Source of the DNA: JAFGMR01 sp964632755
GTDB lineage: Archaea; Halobacteriota; Methanosarcinia; Methanotrichales; Methanotrichaceae
Assembly (NCBI GenBank): GCA_964632755.1
Contig: CAZWDT010000005.1
Location: forward strand, 1-60,875
Reading direction: 5' to 3'
Length of the DNA: 60,875 nt
Shown here: positions 53,007-60,875 of the stretch, piece by piece
Numbering within the stretch: the stretch's first letter is position 1
Layout of the letters: every line of letters starts with the position of its first letter
Notes under the pieces: generated by a model
Database searches by the model: none
What the model was told of the DNA's origin: nothing
The model's input: only the letters and a program-made list of their open reading frames with translations
Position numbers and translations under genes: made by a program

Positions 53007-54077
53007 CTAGCTCACCACCTCGAAGAGGAGGTCCTTCTCTCTCGCGAGGGAGATCTCCTGGCCGATCCTCCTTCCGGTGGAGAGGTTGCTCTCTATCAGA
53101 TCCGAGTAGGGCGAGCCGTTGATGAATAGGTTGGTGCCGGCAACGATTCGAGCGGATATCTCGAAGACCTTGAACTCGAGGTCGTCTGTGACTATCGTCT
53201 CCAGGCTGAAGGGTCCGATCATGCCCCCGAATAGATCGATGGATGTCTCCACAACTCTCTCCCCCAGCTCGAAGACGCGGGTGAGCAGTGACTCCCTCAG
53301 GACAAGGGGCAGGTTTCCGGTGACCACGAAGCTTGGATAGATCCCCGCCTCCTCCAGCTCGTTCACCGATCCTATGCGAAAGATCTCGTCTGCGTTGGAC
53401 TCCACGCGCCGATCTATGCCGAGCATATCGAGCGTGCCCCTCTTCAGACGGTATCCCTCGCTACGTATCGGGGAGTAGAAAAAGTGGATGTAATACCTGG
53501 TGCCCAATATGAACTCCTGGATGGTGTAGCGTTGGTCATTCCTGATCTTGCCCTGGAACTCTCTCTTGTTCTTGGCGATGAAGAAACCCCTGCCGCCCTT
53601 GGCGCCGTGATACTTCACGATGACCGGTCGGTCGATTGCCTCGGCGCTCTCGAACCGCATGGGCACGTTCACCCCCGCTCTCAAGAGCCACTCCCGTTCC
53701 ATCTCTCGGTCGCTCTCCCAGGCGAGGACGCGCCGGTTGCCGAACGTGGGCACGGCCATGCGCTCGAATGACTCGATTCCCAGGTACTCCACGAGAGAGC
53801 CATGGGGCACGATTATGACATTCTGATCCACTAGCTTCTCGGCTTCCTCCACCAATGCCTTGTAGGAGTCAAGGCAGAAGAAGGAGTCTGGTTTGGCCAG
53901 GGGGAAGGCGTCGTAGAAGCGAGGGGGCTCGCCTATGCAGATGCCCACGGTCTTGAAGCCCTCCAAGCGAGCTCCATGGAATATCTGGAGGCTGCTGTGG
54001 GAACAGACCGTGGCAATTGTGATATCCCGAGGGTCGTAGCCCTTCAGGATCTCCCATATCTCCTCTTTGGCGATCAT
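53007..54077 (-). CDS. purP: FAICAR synthetase, PurP
   Basis: PurP uses ATP and formate to formylate AICAR in the archaeal purine pathway, replacing the folate-dependent PurH step. The 356-residue protein has the ATP-grasp plan: N-terminal TIATVCSHSSLQIFHGARLE, VPHGSLVEYLGI, PVIVKYHGAKGGRGFFIAKN, FILGTRYYIHFFYSPIRSEG, and the metal-binding end LEFKVFEISARIVAGTNLF with GSPYS. Length fits the family. It lies upstream of the SIS and phosphoesterase genes on the same strand but 44 bases separate them, so co-transcription is possible. Confidence 0.94.
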   Translation of the reverse strand: MIAKEEIWEILKGYDPRDITIATVCSHSSLQIFHGARLEGFKTVGICIGEPPRFYDAFPLAKPDSFFCLDSYKALVEEAEKLVDQNVIIVPHGSLVEYLGIESFERMAVPTFGNRRVLAWESDREMEREWLLRAGVNVPMRFESAEAIDRPVIVKYHGAKGGRGFFIAKNKREFQGKIRNDQRYTIQEFILGTRYYIHFFYSPIRSEGYRLKRGTLDMLGIDRRVESNADEIFRIGSVNELEEAGIYPSFVVTGNLPLVLRESLLTRVFELGERVVETSIDLFGGMIGPFSLETIVTDDLEFKVFEISARIVAGTNLFINGSPYSDLIESNLSTGRRIGQEISLAREKDLLFEVVS

Positions 54078-54267
54078 GATGCTAACCCTTTACTCTTGCC
54101 TATGAAAGGGGAGGGTTGGGGTAGGGGTACATAATACCTTTGGAGGGGGCGAAGCTGGAACCCTAGTACGATCGGCTCTCGACCCGTCTGATCGTCCCGA
54201 GGCATGTGCGGAAGGGCAGAAGAATGCAATCGAACGAGCCAGAGGCGAAAGGATAGCAAGGGCGGCC

Positions 54268-54873
54268 TTAATCGATCAGAAGCAGCCCAAATAGCTCTAC
54301 ATGCTGCGAATAGGTGGTCAGCACTTCGGGATCATAGCCCGCGTTCCTCAGCGTCTGGAAGACGTCGATTCCGCAGGCCTCCATGGAGGGCCTCATCACA
54401 TCCTTATGTCGGCACTTGATCGCCTCCAGGGGGCCTACTTCCTCCCCCTCATCCAGCCTCTCCTCGATCACACAGCTCTGACAGAGGGTACAGGGCATGG
54501 CATAGAAGCCAAAGGCCTTGTAGAATCCCCGGAGGAAGGCCACCCTCTCCAGCTGGAATACGGCCTTATGCATGCGAGTGACCGAGTCCCAGAGGTGATG
54601 ATGGAGCCTCTTTGGCGGCACATCCGGATTGGGCGGGGCCTCAAATCGAGCCAGTATCGCCCTTTCGTAATCGGCGAGCACGCTTGCCGTCTCCTCCGGC
54701 GTCGGGGCGTAAGGTGGACAGCATAGATGCTTTCCGTAAGCCCTACACCCATAACGACATTTGAATCTGACCCAATTGGCAACGACGACATCGCGAGCGG
54801 AGATGAGCCTTATATCCTCATGTACCTCTCTGAGCTCTTCGAGGAGGCCATCCAGACGATCGTCCTCTTTCAT
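54268..54873 (-). CDS. DUF2284 metal-binding protein
   Basis: This protein of about 201 residues contains the cysteine pattern of DUF2284: CRYGCRAYGKHLCCPPYAPT near residue 40, and CTLCQSC further on with a later HKDVMRPSMEACGID. These cysteines probably hold an Fe-S cluster or other metal. The cellular role is unknown. I choose the ATG at 54873 (MKEDDRLDGLL), since the earlier start would run back into the secreted gene upstream. No neighbour explains its function. The 190 bases between it and purP hold only short AT-rich stretches. Confidence 0.85.
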   Translation of the reverse strand: MKEDDRLDGLLEELREVHEDIRLISARDVVVANWVRFKCRYGCRAYGKHLCCPPYAPTPEETASVLADYERAILARFEAPPNPDVPPKRLHHHLWDSVTRMHKAVFQLERVAFLRGFYKAFGFYAMPCTLCQSCVIEERLDEGEEVGPLEAIKCRHKDVMRPSMEACGIDVFQTLRNAGYDPEVLTTYSQHVELFGLLLID

Positions 54874-54892
54874 AGATCCATCCCCGTTCCCA

Positions 54893-55333
54893 TCATCGCG
54901 ACCCTTTGAACCACGGGAAGTACTCCGGATAGTCATCCCTGTTCGCCCTGACCGGCCTTCCTAGCTGTTGGGCCCTAATCCATGGATCGGACGAGAGGTA
55001 CAATGGGGAGAGGGCGTTTGATCCCTCTGTTGCGTTGATCTGGACCGGATCCCCAAGAGGCGTCTCTCCCAGCCAGTCGGCGCTCCAGTTAGTGGCGGTA
55101 ATGTTAGTGGCAACGAGCTTTCCGTCTACGAGGGTCTTGCCCCTTGGAACCCCACCCCAGCTCCAGAGGTCGTTTGTCTTCTCTTCCTCTGTCGGGACGG
55201 TATTGTATTTCATGAACTCGTCAAGCCATGCCCGACCGAAGTCGCCTCCCACGCTTTGAGGGAGATCGGCCGCGGTCAAAGGGCAAAGAGATCCCAGGAG
55301 CAGAGATATGACCAGGACTATGCCCATTCTCAT
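54893..55333 (-). CDS. Secreted NDLWSWGG protein, copy A
   Basis: This protein of about 146 residues has a signal peptide (MRMGIVLVISLLLGSLCPLT) and a mature part with the pattern FGRAWLDEFMKYN then NDLWSWGGVPRGKTLVDGKL, then SADWLGETPLGDPVQIN. The next gene upstream encodes a clear paralogue with the same blocks in the same order. I know no domain for it. The C-terminus is extended relative to copy B (PWIRAQQLGRPVRANRDDYP). Both are probably envelope or extracellular proteins specific to this lineage. Confidence 0.75.
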   Translation of the reverse strand: MRMGIVLVISLLLGSLCPLTAADLPQSVGGDFGRAWLDEFMKYNTVPTEEEKTNDLWSWGGVPRGKTLVDGKLVATNITATNWSADWLGETPLGDPVQINATEGSNALSPLYLSSDPWIRAQQLGRPVRANRDDYPEYFPWFKGSR

Positions 55334-55397
55334 AAAGTATCGCCATTACATATCGGACCTGCGATCGATAAAAGCCTTTCTGCAGAGCCTTATGCGC

Positions 55398-55784
55398 TCA
55401 GAAGGGCGGCATCCATTGGTTGTTCTGGCCATATGTGGCGTTGTTGACCAGAATAGGCTCCTGGTAGAGGGAACTTCCAAGCCAGTCGCTGTAGTTGTTG
55501 GCCTTTTTAGTAAGGTTGATCTCAACGAGCATCCCATCCTCAATTGCCTTTCCCCTGGGTGTCCCTCCCCAGCTCCAGAGGTCGTTTGAAGCATCCGGCG
55601 ATATATCGGTCTCCTTCTGGAGGGCATCGATCCAGGATCTGGCGAAGCTTCCGGATACGCTAAAGAAGCGATCTCCTTCGTTCGCATTGGAGGTTGCGAA
55701 TGAGCCATCGAAATCTGCCGCCAGCGTGGCCATCGCCGCGACCCCTAAGGCCATCAGCGCAAGAATCAGAGATAAGGTTCTCAT
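55398..55784 (-). CDS. Secreted NDLWSWGG protein, copy B
   Basis: This protein of about 128 residues has a signal peptide (MRTLSLILALMALGVAAMAT) and the blocks FARSWIDALQKET, NDLWSWGGTPRGKAIEDGML and YSDWLGSSLYQEPILVNNAT, parallel to copy A. The start ATG at 55784 follows GGGAGGGG at good distance. The earlier in-frame ATG is less likely. Copy B is shorter at the C-terminus. Tandem arrangement and shared motifs point to duplication. The function is unknown. Confidence 0.75.
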   Translation of the reverse strand: MRTLSLILALMALGVAAMATLAADFDGSFATSNANEGDRFFSVSGSFARSWIDALQKETDISPDASNDLWSWGGTPRGKAIEDGMLVEINLTKKANNYSDWLGSSLYQEPILVNNATYGQNNQWMPPF

Positions 55785-55848
55785 GGGATCCCCTCCCGGA
55801 CAGCCCATATCATGGGGAGATAAATAACCTTTCGTCGCTCGATTGTTT

Positions 55849-56364
55849 CTACTCGATCTTTCCTGCGGCGATCTCGATTGCCCGAATCACGCTCTCCCTG
55901 GGGATGATCGTTGCAACGGGGATGGATAACAGCTTCTCAACCGTTGGGCTGACGATTGGAGCGCATACAAGGGCCGCTGCCCCATCGCGCTCCGCCCTTA
56001 TGGCAGCGATGATGGCCTCCTCTATCGTCGTTGCCGAGTACTCCCGGAGGACCAGCATCTTATCGCCTATGCGCATTCTCTTCTCGCTGATCTTGTCGAG
56101 GACCGGTCGTGCGGCGATGATTGCGATGAAGTTTCCCTCAGGGCCCTCGATCTGCCTGACGGTCTTTGCGATCTGTCTGAGGGTAGTGATGTTCGGCTCC
56201 CGATGTCCTGAGAGGATCTTGTAAAGCGTGCTCTGGGGTATTCCCGAGAGCCGGGAGAACTCCCTCGCGCTGAGCCCCAGATCGGAGAGGACCTCTCTCA
56301 ATGCCTCGCGGAGCTTCTCATCCGACTGGAAGGCCGCCCTCATAATCCTATCTGCATGGGGCAT
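55849..56364 (-). CDS. HTH regulator with sensor domain
   Basis: This protein of about 171 residues has an N-terminal Cro/XRE-type helix-turn-helix (LGLSAREFSRLSGIPQSTLY; KILSGHREPNITTLRQIAKT). A C-terminal alpha/beta domain (AIIAARPVLDKISEKRMRIG; EYSATTIEEAIIAAIRAERD; ALVCAPIVSPTVEKL) resembles the PrpR-type receiver fold. It faces the cysteate synthase gene across a 260-bp region holding a 10-bp inverted repeat, so it may regulate that gene and itself. I choose the ATG at 56364, since upstream codons are AT-rich spacer with TATA boxes. Confidence 0.8.
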   Translation of the reverse strand: MPHADRIMRAAFQSDEKLREALREVLSDLGLSAREFSRLSGIPQSTLYKILSGHREPNITTLRQIAKTVRQIEGPEGNFIAIIAARPVLDKISEKRMRIGDKMLVLREYSATTIEEAIIAAIRAERDGAAALVCAPIVSPTVEKLLSIPVATIIPRESVIRAIEIAAGKIE

Positions 56365-56529
56365 ACTATCAGGATAGGCGAGATGGATATTTGTACTTTT
56401 GGGATTATTAATATAACTATAAATTATATATGGTGTCACTGGGTTATAGATCGCTATAATAGCCTTGAAATGGTGGACCTTCATCGAGGATTGCAGGGTA
56501 GTTCCCGCTTCCAGCATCTAATATTCAAT

Positions 56530-56570
56530 CCTTATTGTGTAAGTTACAAATATCTTTTATCACAATAAGG
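56530..56570. promoter_or_regulatory. 10-bp inverted repeat, candidate operator
   Basis: CCTTATTGTG (56530-56539) and CACAATAAGG (56561-56570) are perfect inverted repeats. Their centres are 31 bp apart, about three helical turns, and they enclose a TATA-like TATCTTTTAT. The site lies about 57 bases before the cysteate synthase ATG and some 170 bases before the divergent regulator gene. A leaderless start is also supported by ATTATATCCC near 56597-56606. Confidence 0.55.
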
Positions 56571-56626
56571 TCAAATAAGTGGCCCAAACAGAAAACATTA
56601 TATCCCGTCCCAAACCATTTACACTT

Positions 56627-57877
56627 ATGGGCGAACACTCGGTCAGGTGCACGGGATGCGGAGACCTCCTGCCCCCCTGCTCCCTGAGATGTAGCAAGGA
56701 TGATGGCCTTCCGAGGGCTGAGTATATCCAAAGGAGGATTGTCCCTCGCGACCTGCCCGGCATATGGAGGTTCATCGACTGGCTGCCAGTGCGCGAGCCT
56801 CTGAAGGGGACGGGAGGAGGGGCTGTGAGCTACAAGAGCTCTGGGCTCGCTCGGGAGCTAGGTTTGGAGAACCTGCTGATCAGCTTCTCTGGTTATTGGC
56901 CGGAGATCGGAGCCACATTGAGAGGCTGTTCGTTCAAGGATCTGGAAGCTGCTCCGACCATGCGGCGGCTTGTGGAGAACGGCGGAGGCATCATGGTGGT
57001 CGCATCAGCGGGAAATACCGCGAGGTCCTTTGCCCAAGTGGCGAATGCAGCCAACCTCCCGCTCGTGCTCGTGGTTCCAAAGGAGAGCCTCCATCGCCTC
57101 TGGGCGATCGATGGGGAGGGCCCGATCTGCCTTGTGGCAGTTGAAGGGGACTACAATCAGGCGATCGTCTTGGGGGAGAGCATCTCCTCGGAGGAGGGCT
57201 TCCAGGCCGAGGGGGGAGCCCGGAATATCGCTCGCAGGGACGGCATGGGCACGGTTATGCTCGAGGCTGTGCTTCGCGCAGGAAAGCTTCCTCATCACTA
57301 CTTTCAGGCGGTTGGAAGCGGAACAGGCGGCATAGCTGCTTGGGAGGCCTCGATGAGGCTTCTCGCTGACGGTCGTTTCGGGGAACGCCTCCCACGCCTT
57401 CATCTGGCCCAGAACCTGCCATGTGCCCCCATTCACTCCGCCTGGATGGACCTGGAGGGGCCAAAGTCCACATGTCCCCGGGGGATGTACGACGACGTCC
57501 TCTTCAATCGACATCCGCCTTATGCGATACCGGGCGGGGTTGCAGAAGCCCTGCAATCAACCAACGGTGCGGTATATGGCGTGGGGAACGAGGAGGCAAA
57601 GGCTGCAGAGGTCTTATTCCAAGAGGCCGAGGGGATCGATATACTGCCCGCAGCGGCCGTCGCCGTCGCCGCACTGATCCAGGCAAAGCGTGCTGGACGC
57701 ATAGGGGATCGCGATCACGTTCTTCTCAATATCACCGGGGGTGGCATCTCCCGGTTGAAGGAGGACTTCACAATGAATTACATCACAAATGATATGACGG
57801 TTCACCACGGCGATTCCGCAGAGGCGGTCGTGGCGAAGATCAGGGAGATATTGCGAGGTAGAGGCATATGTTGCTGA
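56627..57877 (+). CDS. Cysteate synthase (coenzyme M biosynthesis)
   Basis: This 416-residue PLP enzyme converts O-phosphoserine and sulfite to L-cysteate, the first step of the coenzyme M route in Methanosarcinales. It starts with a zinc-ribbon-like CTGCGDLLPPC. The order RAEYIQRRIVPRDLPGIWRF, SYKSSGLARELGLENLLISF (Lys near residue 70 for PLP), VVASAGNTARSFAQVA, GGARNIARRDGMGTVMLEA, YFQAVGSGTGGIAAWEAS and LLNITGGGISRLKEDF follows the family closely, so it is not threonine synthase. The ATG at 56627 fits a leaderless mRNA. The next gene overlaps by 10 bases. Confidence 0.93.
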   Translation: MGEHSVRCTGCGDLLPPCSLRCSKDDGLPRAEYIQRRIVPRDLPGIWRFIDWLPVREPLKGTGGGAVSYKSSGLARELGLENLLISFSGYWPEIGATLRGCSFKDLEAAPTMRRLVENGGGIMVVASAGNTARSFAQVANAANLPLVLVVPKESLHRLWAIDGEGPICLVAVEGDYNQAIVLGESISSEEGFQAEGGARNIARRDGMGTVMLEAVLRAGKLPHHYFQAVGSGTGGIAAWEASMRLLADGRFGERLPRLHLAQNLPCAPIHSAWMDLEGPKSTCPRGMYDDVLFNRHPPYAIPGGVAEALQSTNGAVYGVGNEEAKAAEVLFQEAEGIDILPAAAVAVAALIQAKRAGRIGDRDHVLLNITGGGISRLKEDFTMNYITNDMTVHHGDSAEAVVAKIREILRGRGICC

Positions 57878-58620
57878 CCATACTGGGCGGCCTGGACAAG
57901 GACGGCAGGCCCGAGGCGGTGGATCGGATCGATATGGTGCGAGGGGAGATCCTCGGCATCGTCGGCCCCACTGGTTCGGGGAAGAGCACACTGATCGACG
58001 ACCTGGAGCAGTTCGCACAAGGAGATACATCCTCGCGCCGAGAGATACTGATAGATGGCAGGCCTCCCGAGGAGGCGATCAGGAGCGATCCTCGCAAGAA
58101 GCCGGTCGCCCAGCTATCCCAGAATATGCACTTCCTCGCCGATATGAGCGTGGAGGAGTTCCTGAAGATGCACGCGAAAAGCCGGGGCAAGGGCCCTGAG
58201 ATCGTCGACCGCGTCGTCGAGCTTGCAAACACCCTCACCGGGGAGCCTGTTCGCCGTGAGCATCACCTCACCATGCTCAGCGGTGGGCAATCGAGGGCTT
58301 TGATGACTGCGGATATTGCAGCCATTAGCGACTCGCCCATAGTCCTCATAGACGAGATCGAGAACGCCGGGATCAAGAAGCAGGAGGCTTTGAACCTCTT
58401 GGCTGGAGAAGGAAAGATCGTCGTCGTCGTGACCCACGACCCCATGCTCGCCCTGATGACATCTCGAAGGATCGTCATGAAGAATGGGGGGATGGTCAAA
58501 GTGATCAACACCTCTGATGGGGAGAAGGGCGTCTTCTCCGACCTGCTCCGGGTGGACCGCTGGCTCTCAACGCTTCGGGAGGCCATTCGCCAGGGCGAGG
58601 CGGTGGGGGCAGCCCTTTGA
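57868..58620 (+). CDS. ABC-type ATPase, soluble, methanogen cluster
   Basis: This 250-residue ABC ATPase has no membrane partner. Walker A is GIVGPTGSGKSTLIDDLEQF, the Q-loop is near VAQLSQNMHFLADMSVEEFL, the signature is MLSGGQSRALMTADIAAI, Walker B is SPIVLIDEIENAG, and the switch His is in VVVVTHDPM. It overlaps cysteate synthase by 10 bases and the GTPase gene by four. This arrangement (soluble ABC ATPase, G3E-like GTPase, Fe-S protein) suggests a cofactor or metal-centre maturation system rather than transport. The target is not known. Coupling to coenzyme M synthesis is positional only. Confidence 0.8.
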   Translation: MLLTILGGLDKDGRPEAVDRIDMVRGEILGIVGPTGSGKSTLIDDLEQFAQGDTSSRREILIDGRPPEEAIRSDPRKKPVAQLSQNMHFLADMSVEEFLKMHAKSRGKGPEIVDRVVELANTLTGEPVRREHHLTMLSGGQSRALMTADIAAISDSPIVLIDEIENAGIKKQEALNLLAGEGKIVVVVTHDPMLALMTSRRIVMKNGGMVKVINTSDGEKGVFSDLLRVDRWLSTLREAIRQGEAVGAAL

Positions 58621-59315
58621 GGCTGGCGGTAGTTGCCGGCACGCCTGGATCTGGGAAGACCTCGGTTCTGATGCACACGGCCAGAGCCCTCCAGGAGATT
58701 GGACTCCAGCCGGCTGTCGTCAAGATCGATTGCCTCTGGACCGAGGACGACCAGCGGTTCTCCCGCCTGAATATTCCGGTGCGCGTAGGCCTCTCAAAGG
58801 ATATGTGCCCCGACCACTTTTCGATCTACAACGTGGACGATATGCTGGCTTGGGCGACGGCAGAGGGCGCCGATATCCTTCTGAACGAGACGGCCGGCCT
58901 CTGTCTGAGGTGCGCCCCCTATCCCGACCGCGCCCTTGCGATATGCGTCATCGACGTGACGACAGGTCCAAACACTCCCCTCAAGGTTGGCCCCCTATTG
59001 ACAACGGCCGACGTCGTTGTGATGACCAAGGGGGACCTCGTCTCCCAGGCGGAGAGGGAGGTTTTTCGGGAGAGGGTGCTCGAGGCCAATCCTCGGTCGC
59101 GCATAATCGAGGCTAACGGCCTCTCCGGGAAGGGTGCAACTGAGCTTGCCACGATGATTCGATGCGGTCCTGAAGCTGAGGGGGAGATGCTGCTTCGGCA
59201 CAACCCGCCCCTATCGATATGCACCCTCTGCACAGGGGAGCTCCGCGTCGCAAAGGCGTATCACCGAGGCGTCCTCCGCCACCTTGATGGCTTCATGGAG
59301 TATCAGGGGGAGTGA
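58617..59315 (+). CDS. G3E-like P-loop GTPase, putative metallochaperone
   Basis: This 232-residue P-loop protein has Walker A VVAGTPGSGKTSVLMHTA, ILLNETAGLCLRCAPYPDR, ICVIDVTTGPNTPLKVGPLL and VVMTKGDLVSQAE (the N/TKxD base-recognition motif). This is the pattern of the HypB/UreG/CobW (G3E) group that inserts nickel or cobalt. The C-terminal CTLCTGELRVAKAYHRGV and the central LRCAP offer cysteines for metal binding. It starts with TTG overlapping the ABC stop (TTGA) and overlaps the Fe-S gene (GTGA), so the three are translationally coupled. Confidence 0.82.
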   Translation: MRLAVVAGTPGSGKTSVLMHTARALQEIGLQPAVVKIDCLWTEDDQRFSRLNIPVRVGLSKDMCPDHFSIYNVDDMLAWATAEGADILLNETAGLCLRCAPYPDRALAICVIDVTTGPNTPLKVGPLLTTADVVVMTKGDLVSQAEREVFRERVLEANPRSRIIEANGLSGKGATELATMIRCGPEAEGEMLLRHNPPLSICTLCTGELRVAKAYHRGVLRHLDGFMEYQGE

Positions 59316-59956
59316 GGGTGGAGATCGAGCAGCTCCTCCCAGGGTTCAACTGCGGCGAGTGCGGTTGGCGAAGCTGCAGAGAGTTTGCCCGGCACCTCTT
59401 GAGGGGAGGGGATATCGAGGGCTGTCCTCCACTAAAGCAGGAGCGCTTTTCCAAGAACCTCTCCCGGCTGAAGGTGGAGCTCGCCAGAGCGAGGGGGGCT
59501 GTCGGCGCGGAAGAGATGATACGCGGCGTGATAGACGGCCTGGAGGCCGATCTCGCGCTCGCCCCCCTTGCGGGGGAGCCATCCTGTCGAGAGGACATCC
59601 ACCCGTTTGATCCATGCGTTGCATTACATGAGGGCGATCTTCTGCGATACCGCCCATTGGGATGCCCCATCACCCATTTCGCAAGGGTTCTCGCCTCCGG
59701 CCAGGGGATAGCAACGGTGCATATGACAGGCCCGTTGCACCTAATGGGCAATCCGGATGCGATCTTCAAGGACGTAGGCCTCTGCATCGTCTTGGCCTTC
59801 GAGGGGCTCGTCTCCCGCGGGCGGGTGCCAGATGTGGGGGAGACCGTGCGCTTCCTTCCCGAGCACTGCATGATGCAGAAGGTGCACTCGGGGGTCGTCG
59901 TCCACTCCGAGGGAAGGATGGTGAGGATAGAAGGAGTGGACCTGAAGGTCTGGTAG
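59312..59956 (+). CDS. Fe-S cluster protein of the ABC/GTPase trio
   Basis: This 214-residue protein opens with an RnfB/CdhD-like [4Fe-4S] motif: GFNCGECGWRSCREFARHLL then GGDIEGCPPL (spacing C-x2-C-x4-C with a later C). A second domain holds EPSCREDIHPFDPC, YRPLGCPITHFARVL, ATVHMTGPLHLMGNPD and VGLCIVLAFEGLVSRGRVPD, ending in an OB-like strand set (GETVRFLPEHCMMQKVHSGV; VRIEGVDLKVW). It may carry electrons or bind the metal handled by the GTPase next to it. I do not know a named family. It ends the four-gene run begun by cysteate synthase. Confidence 0.78.
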   Translation: MRVEIEQLLPGFNCGECGWRSCREFARHLLRGGDIEGCPPLKQERFSKNLSRLKVELARARGAVGAEEMIRGVIDGLEADLALAPLAGEPSCREDIHPFDPCVALHEGDLLRYRPLGCPITHFARVLASGQGIATVHMTGPLHLMGNPDAIFKDVGLCIVLAFEGLVSRGRVPDVGETVRFLPEHCMMQKVHSGVVVHSEGRMVRIEGVDLKVW

Positions 59957-60000
59957 CGTGGCCTGCCTTCCGGCCGGCCCCGCTGCAGACATGATCTCCT

Positions 60001-60444
60001 TCACGCCCACGGCTTGAAGGGCTCGTCGCCAACGGGCAAGCCGTACATGCCAGCGCGAGAGTTCTTCAGGCAGGTGCAATCGAAGATGCCACCAGCGCCC
60101 CAGTCCTTCGTCTCAGTGGGGTTCATGTCGGCCCATCTTCCGTAACAACAGGGGTTCCATCCATCGAAGTTCTCAAGACCCCCTATCTCGGCCCATGGGC
60201 CGACGGTTTCAACGTGTACAGGAGGTCTAAGGGTGCTTGTGCGATCGGTCAATGGATCGGTCAGGTCAAAGCTTCCACTGGGCCCCCATCCGCTTCGAAA
60301 TTCTGACGGGCCCGCCCCATCAGATCCCCGAGCGCTTCCTGAGTTCTCCCCGTTCGAGAATAAGAATGTCATATCCATGGCCACGCCTCCTGAGATGAAG
60401 GGCGATATGGCCAGCAAGAGAACGATCAACGGCTTTGCTAACAT
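60001..60444 (-). CDS. Small secreted Cys-containing protein
   Basis: This protein of about 147 residues has a signal peptide (MLAKPLIVLLLAISPFISGG) and a mature part rich in Gly, Asp and Trp (SGWGPSGSFDLTDPLTDRTS; GLENFDGWNPCCYGRWADMN; GAGGIFDCTCLKNSRAGMYG). Four cysteines in two pairs could form disulfides. No family is recognised. I choose the ATG at 60444 because a TATA box CATTTATTA near 60472-60480 would start transcription just before it. Longer starts at 60468 and 60483 remain possible. Confidence 0.68.
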   Translation of the reverse strand: MLAKPLIVLLLAISPFISGGVAMDMTFLFSNGENSGSARGSDGAGPSEFRSGWGPSGSFDLTDPLTDRTSTLRPPVHVETVGPWAEIGGLENFDGWNPCCYGRWADMNPTETKDWGAGGIFDCTCLKNSRAGMYGLPVGDEPFKPWA

Positions 60445-60504
60445 ACGGGGTTTTACTATTGTCTCCATCCTTAATAAATGCATATGTTGAACCCGAGGAT
60501 GGGG

Positions 60505-60875
60505 CTATGCGGGCCCTTCCGCTGGCGCCGCAAGGCCTGAATGAACATGGGATCGGGGCCTGAAGCGGATATACAAGGCAATCGCTGCGGCGAATATTCC
60601 TAGGGAGATCCCGTTTGCGCCTATCAGAATGGCGTTCTCGATAAGAAGGCCATATACGAGCCACAGAAGGCAGCCCATGCTGTACTGAAGCAACATGGGA
60701 AAGCTCACATCGCTCACCGATCTAGTCCGGAGTATCTTGACCACCTGGGGGACGAAGCCGAACGTGGTCAACAACGCCGCGGCATAGCCTATGAACTCCG
60801 GGCTCGCTGGTATGAAAGATCTCTCCTCTGGACTATGAACGGGCCGCCTGCTAGATGAACTTTCCCTCGAAGCGA
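60505..60875 (-). CDS. SemiSWEET-like sugar transporter, possibly running off the window
   Basis: The protein has three helices with the PQ-loop FVPQVVKILRTRSVSDVSFP and MLLQYSMGCLLWLVYGLLIE, which fit SemiSWEET half-transporters that dimerise to move sugars. The first helix seems to begin upstream of the earliest TTG (60774): the frame continues as SPEFIGYAAALLTTFG without ATG, GTG or TTG and stays open to the window edge. So either the start lies outside or a rare start is used. It heads the minus strand at the edge. The secreted gene at 60001 follows. Confidence 0.72.
   Translation of the reverse strand, partial: ASRESSSSRRPVHSPEERSFIPASPEFIGYAAALLTTFGFVPQVVKILRTRSVSDVSFPMLLQYSMGCLLWLVYGLLIENAILIGANGISLGIFAAAIALYIRFRPRSHVHSGLAAPAEGPA

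Overview
The window is chromosomal DNA of a GC-rich methanogenic archaeon of the Methanosarcinales, most likely a Methanothrix/Methanocrinis (formerly Methanosaeta) type. The evidence is cysteate synthase (a coenzyme M enzyme of this group), archaeal PurP, archaeal-type UMP kinase and glycyl-tRNA synthetase, a Nre repair protein with a PCNA-binding tail, the DUF2162/MotA/DUF2149 membrane trio and TATA/BRE promoters, some followed by leaderless starts. The genus is an inference. A run of exactly 100 N inside a tandem repeat (48908-49007) shows this is a draft assembly.

Layout. 1-4606: Hsp20, NreA, hisI with a radical-SAM gene, and an HTH-CBS regulator. 4607-5238: mobile-element debris (a MITE-like element and an IS256-type transposase relic). 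5239-12299: a UPF0182 membrane protein, then a minus-strand run glyS, polyprenol-kinase-like gene, adk, pyrH. 12300-14230: a gene-poor island with a promoter-led GC-rich segment of unknown nature, an interrupted PD-(D/E)XK nuclease gene and transposase fragments. 14231-19084: sufC-sufB, then an aconitase-type small subunit, an unknown gene, an isopropylmalate/homoisocitrate-type dehydrogenase and a STAND-like fragment. 19117-42110: about 23 kb devoted to exported proteins. A 5,011-residue glycine-rich beta-helix giant lies divergent from a protein with seven DUF11 repeats, and the pair is flanked on both sides by secreted C45-family hydrolases. 42111-60875: the DUF2149/MotA/DUF2162 cluster, a bacterial-type tRNA-guanine transglycosylase with a YhhQ-type transporter, several small secreted proteins, AMMECR1, a membrane-anchored winged-helix protein, an amino-acid permease, a phosphoesterase, a double-SIS protein, purP, DUF2284, a regulator facing cysteate synthase, a tightly overlapping ABC ATPase/G3E GTPase/Fe-S trio, and a SemiSWEET-like gene at the edge.

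Two parts stand out. The first is the exported-protein locus around the giant gene. Its roughly 44 units of about 97 residues combine one beta-helix turn with long GGX triplet runs, and the units change type progressively along the protein. I suspect a sheath, matrix or adhesion component, but nothing in the sequence proves that. The second is the tgt-yhhQ pair, which looks like a queuine/preQ1 salvage module in an archaeon, where archaeosine rather than queuosine is expected. No tRNA, rRNA or CRISPR array was recognised.
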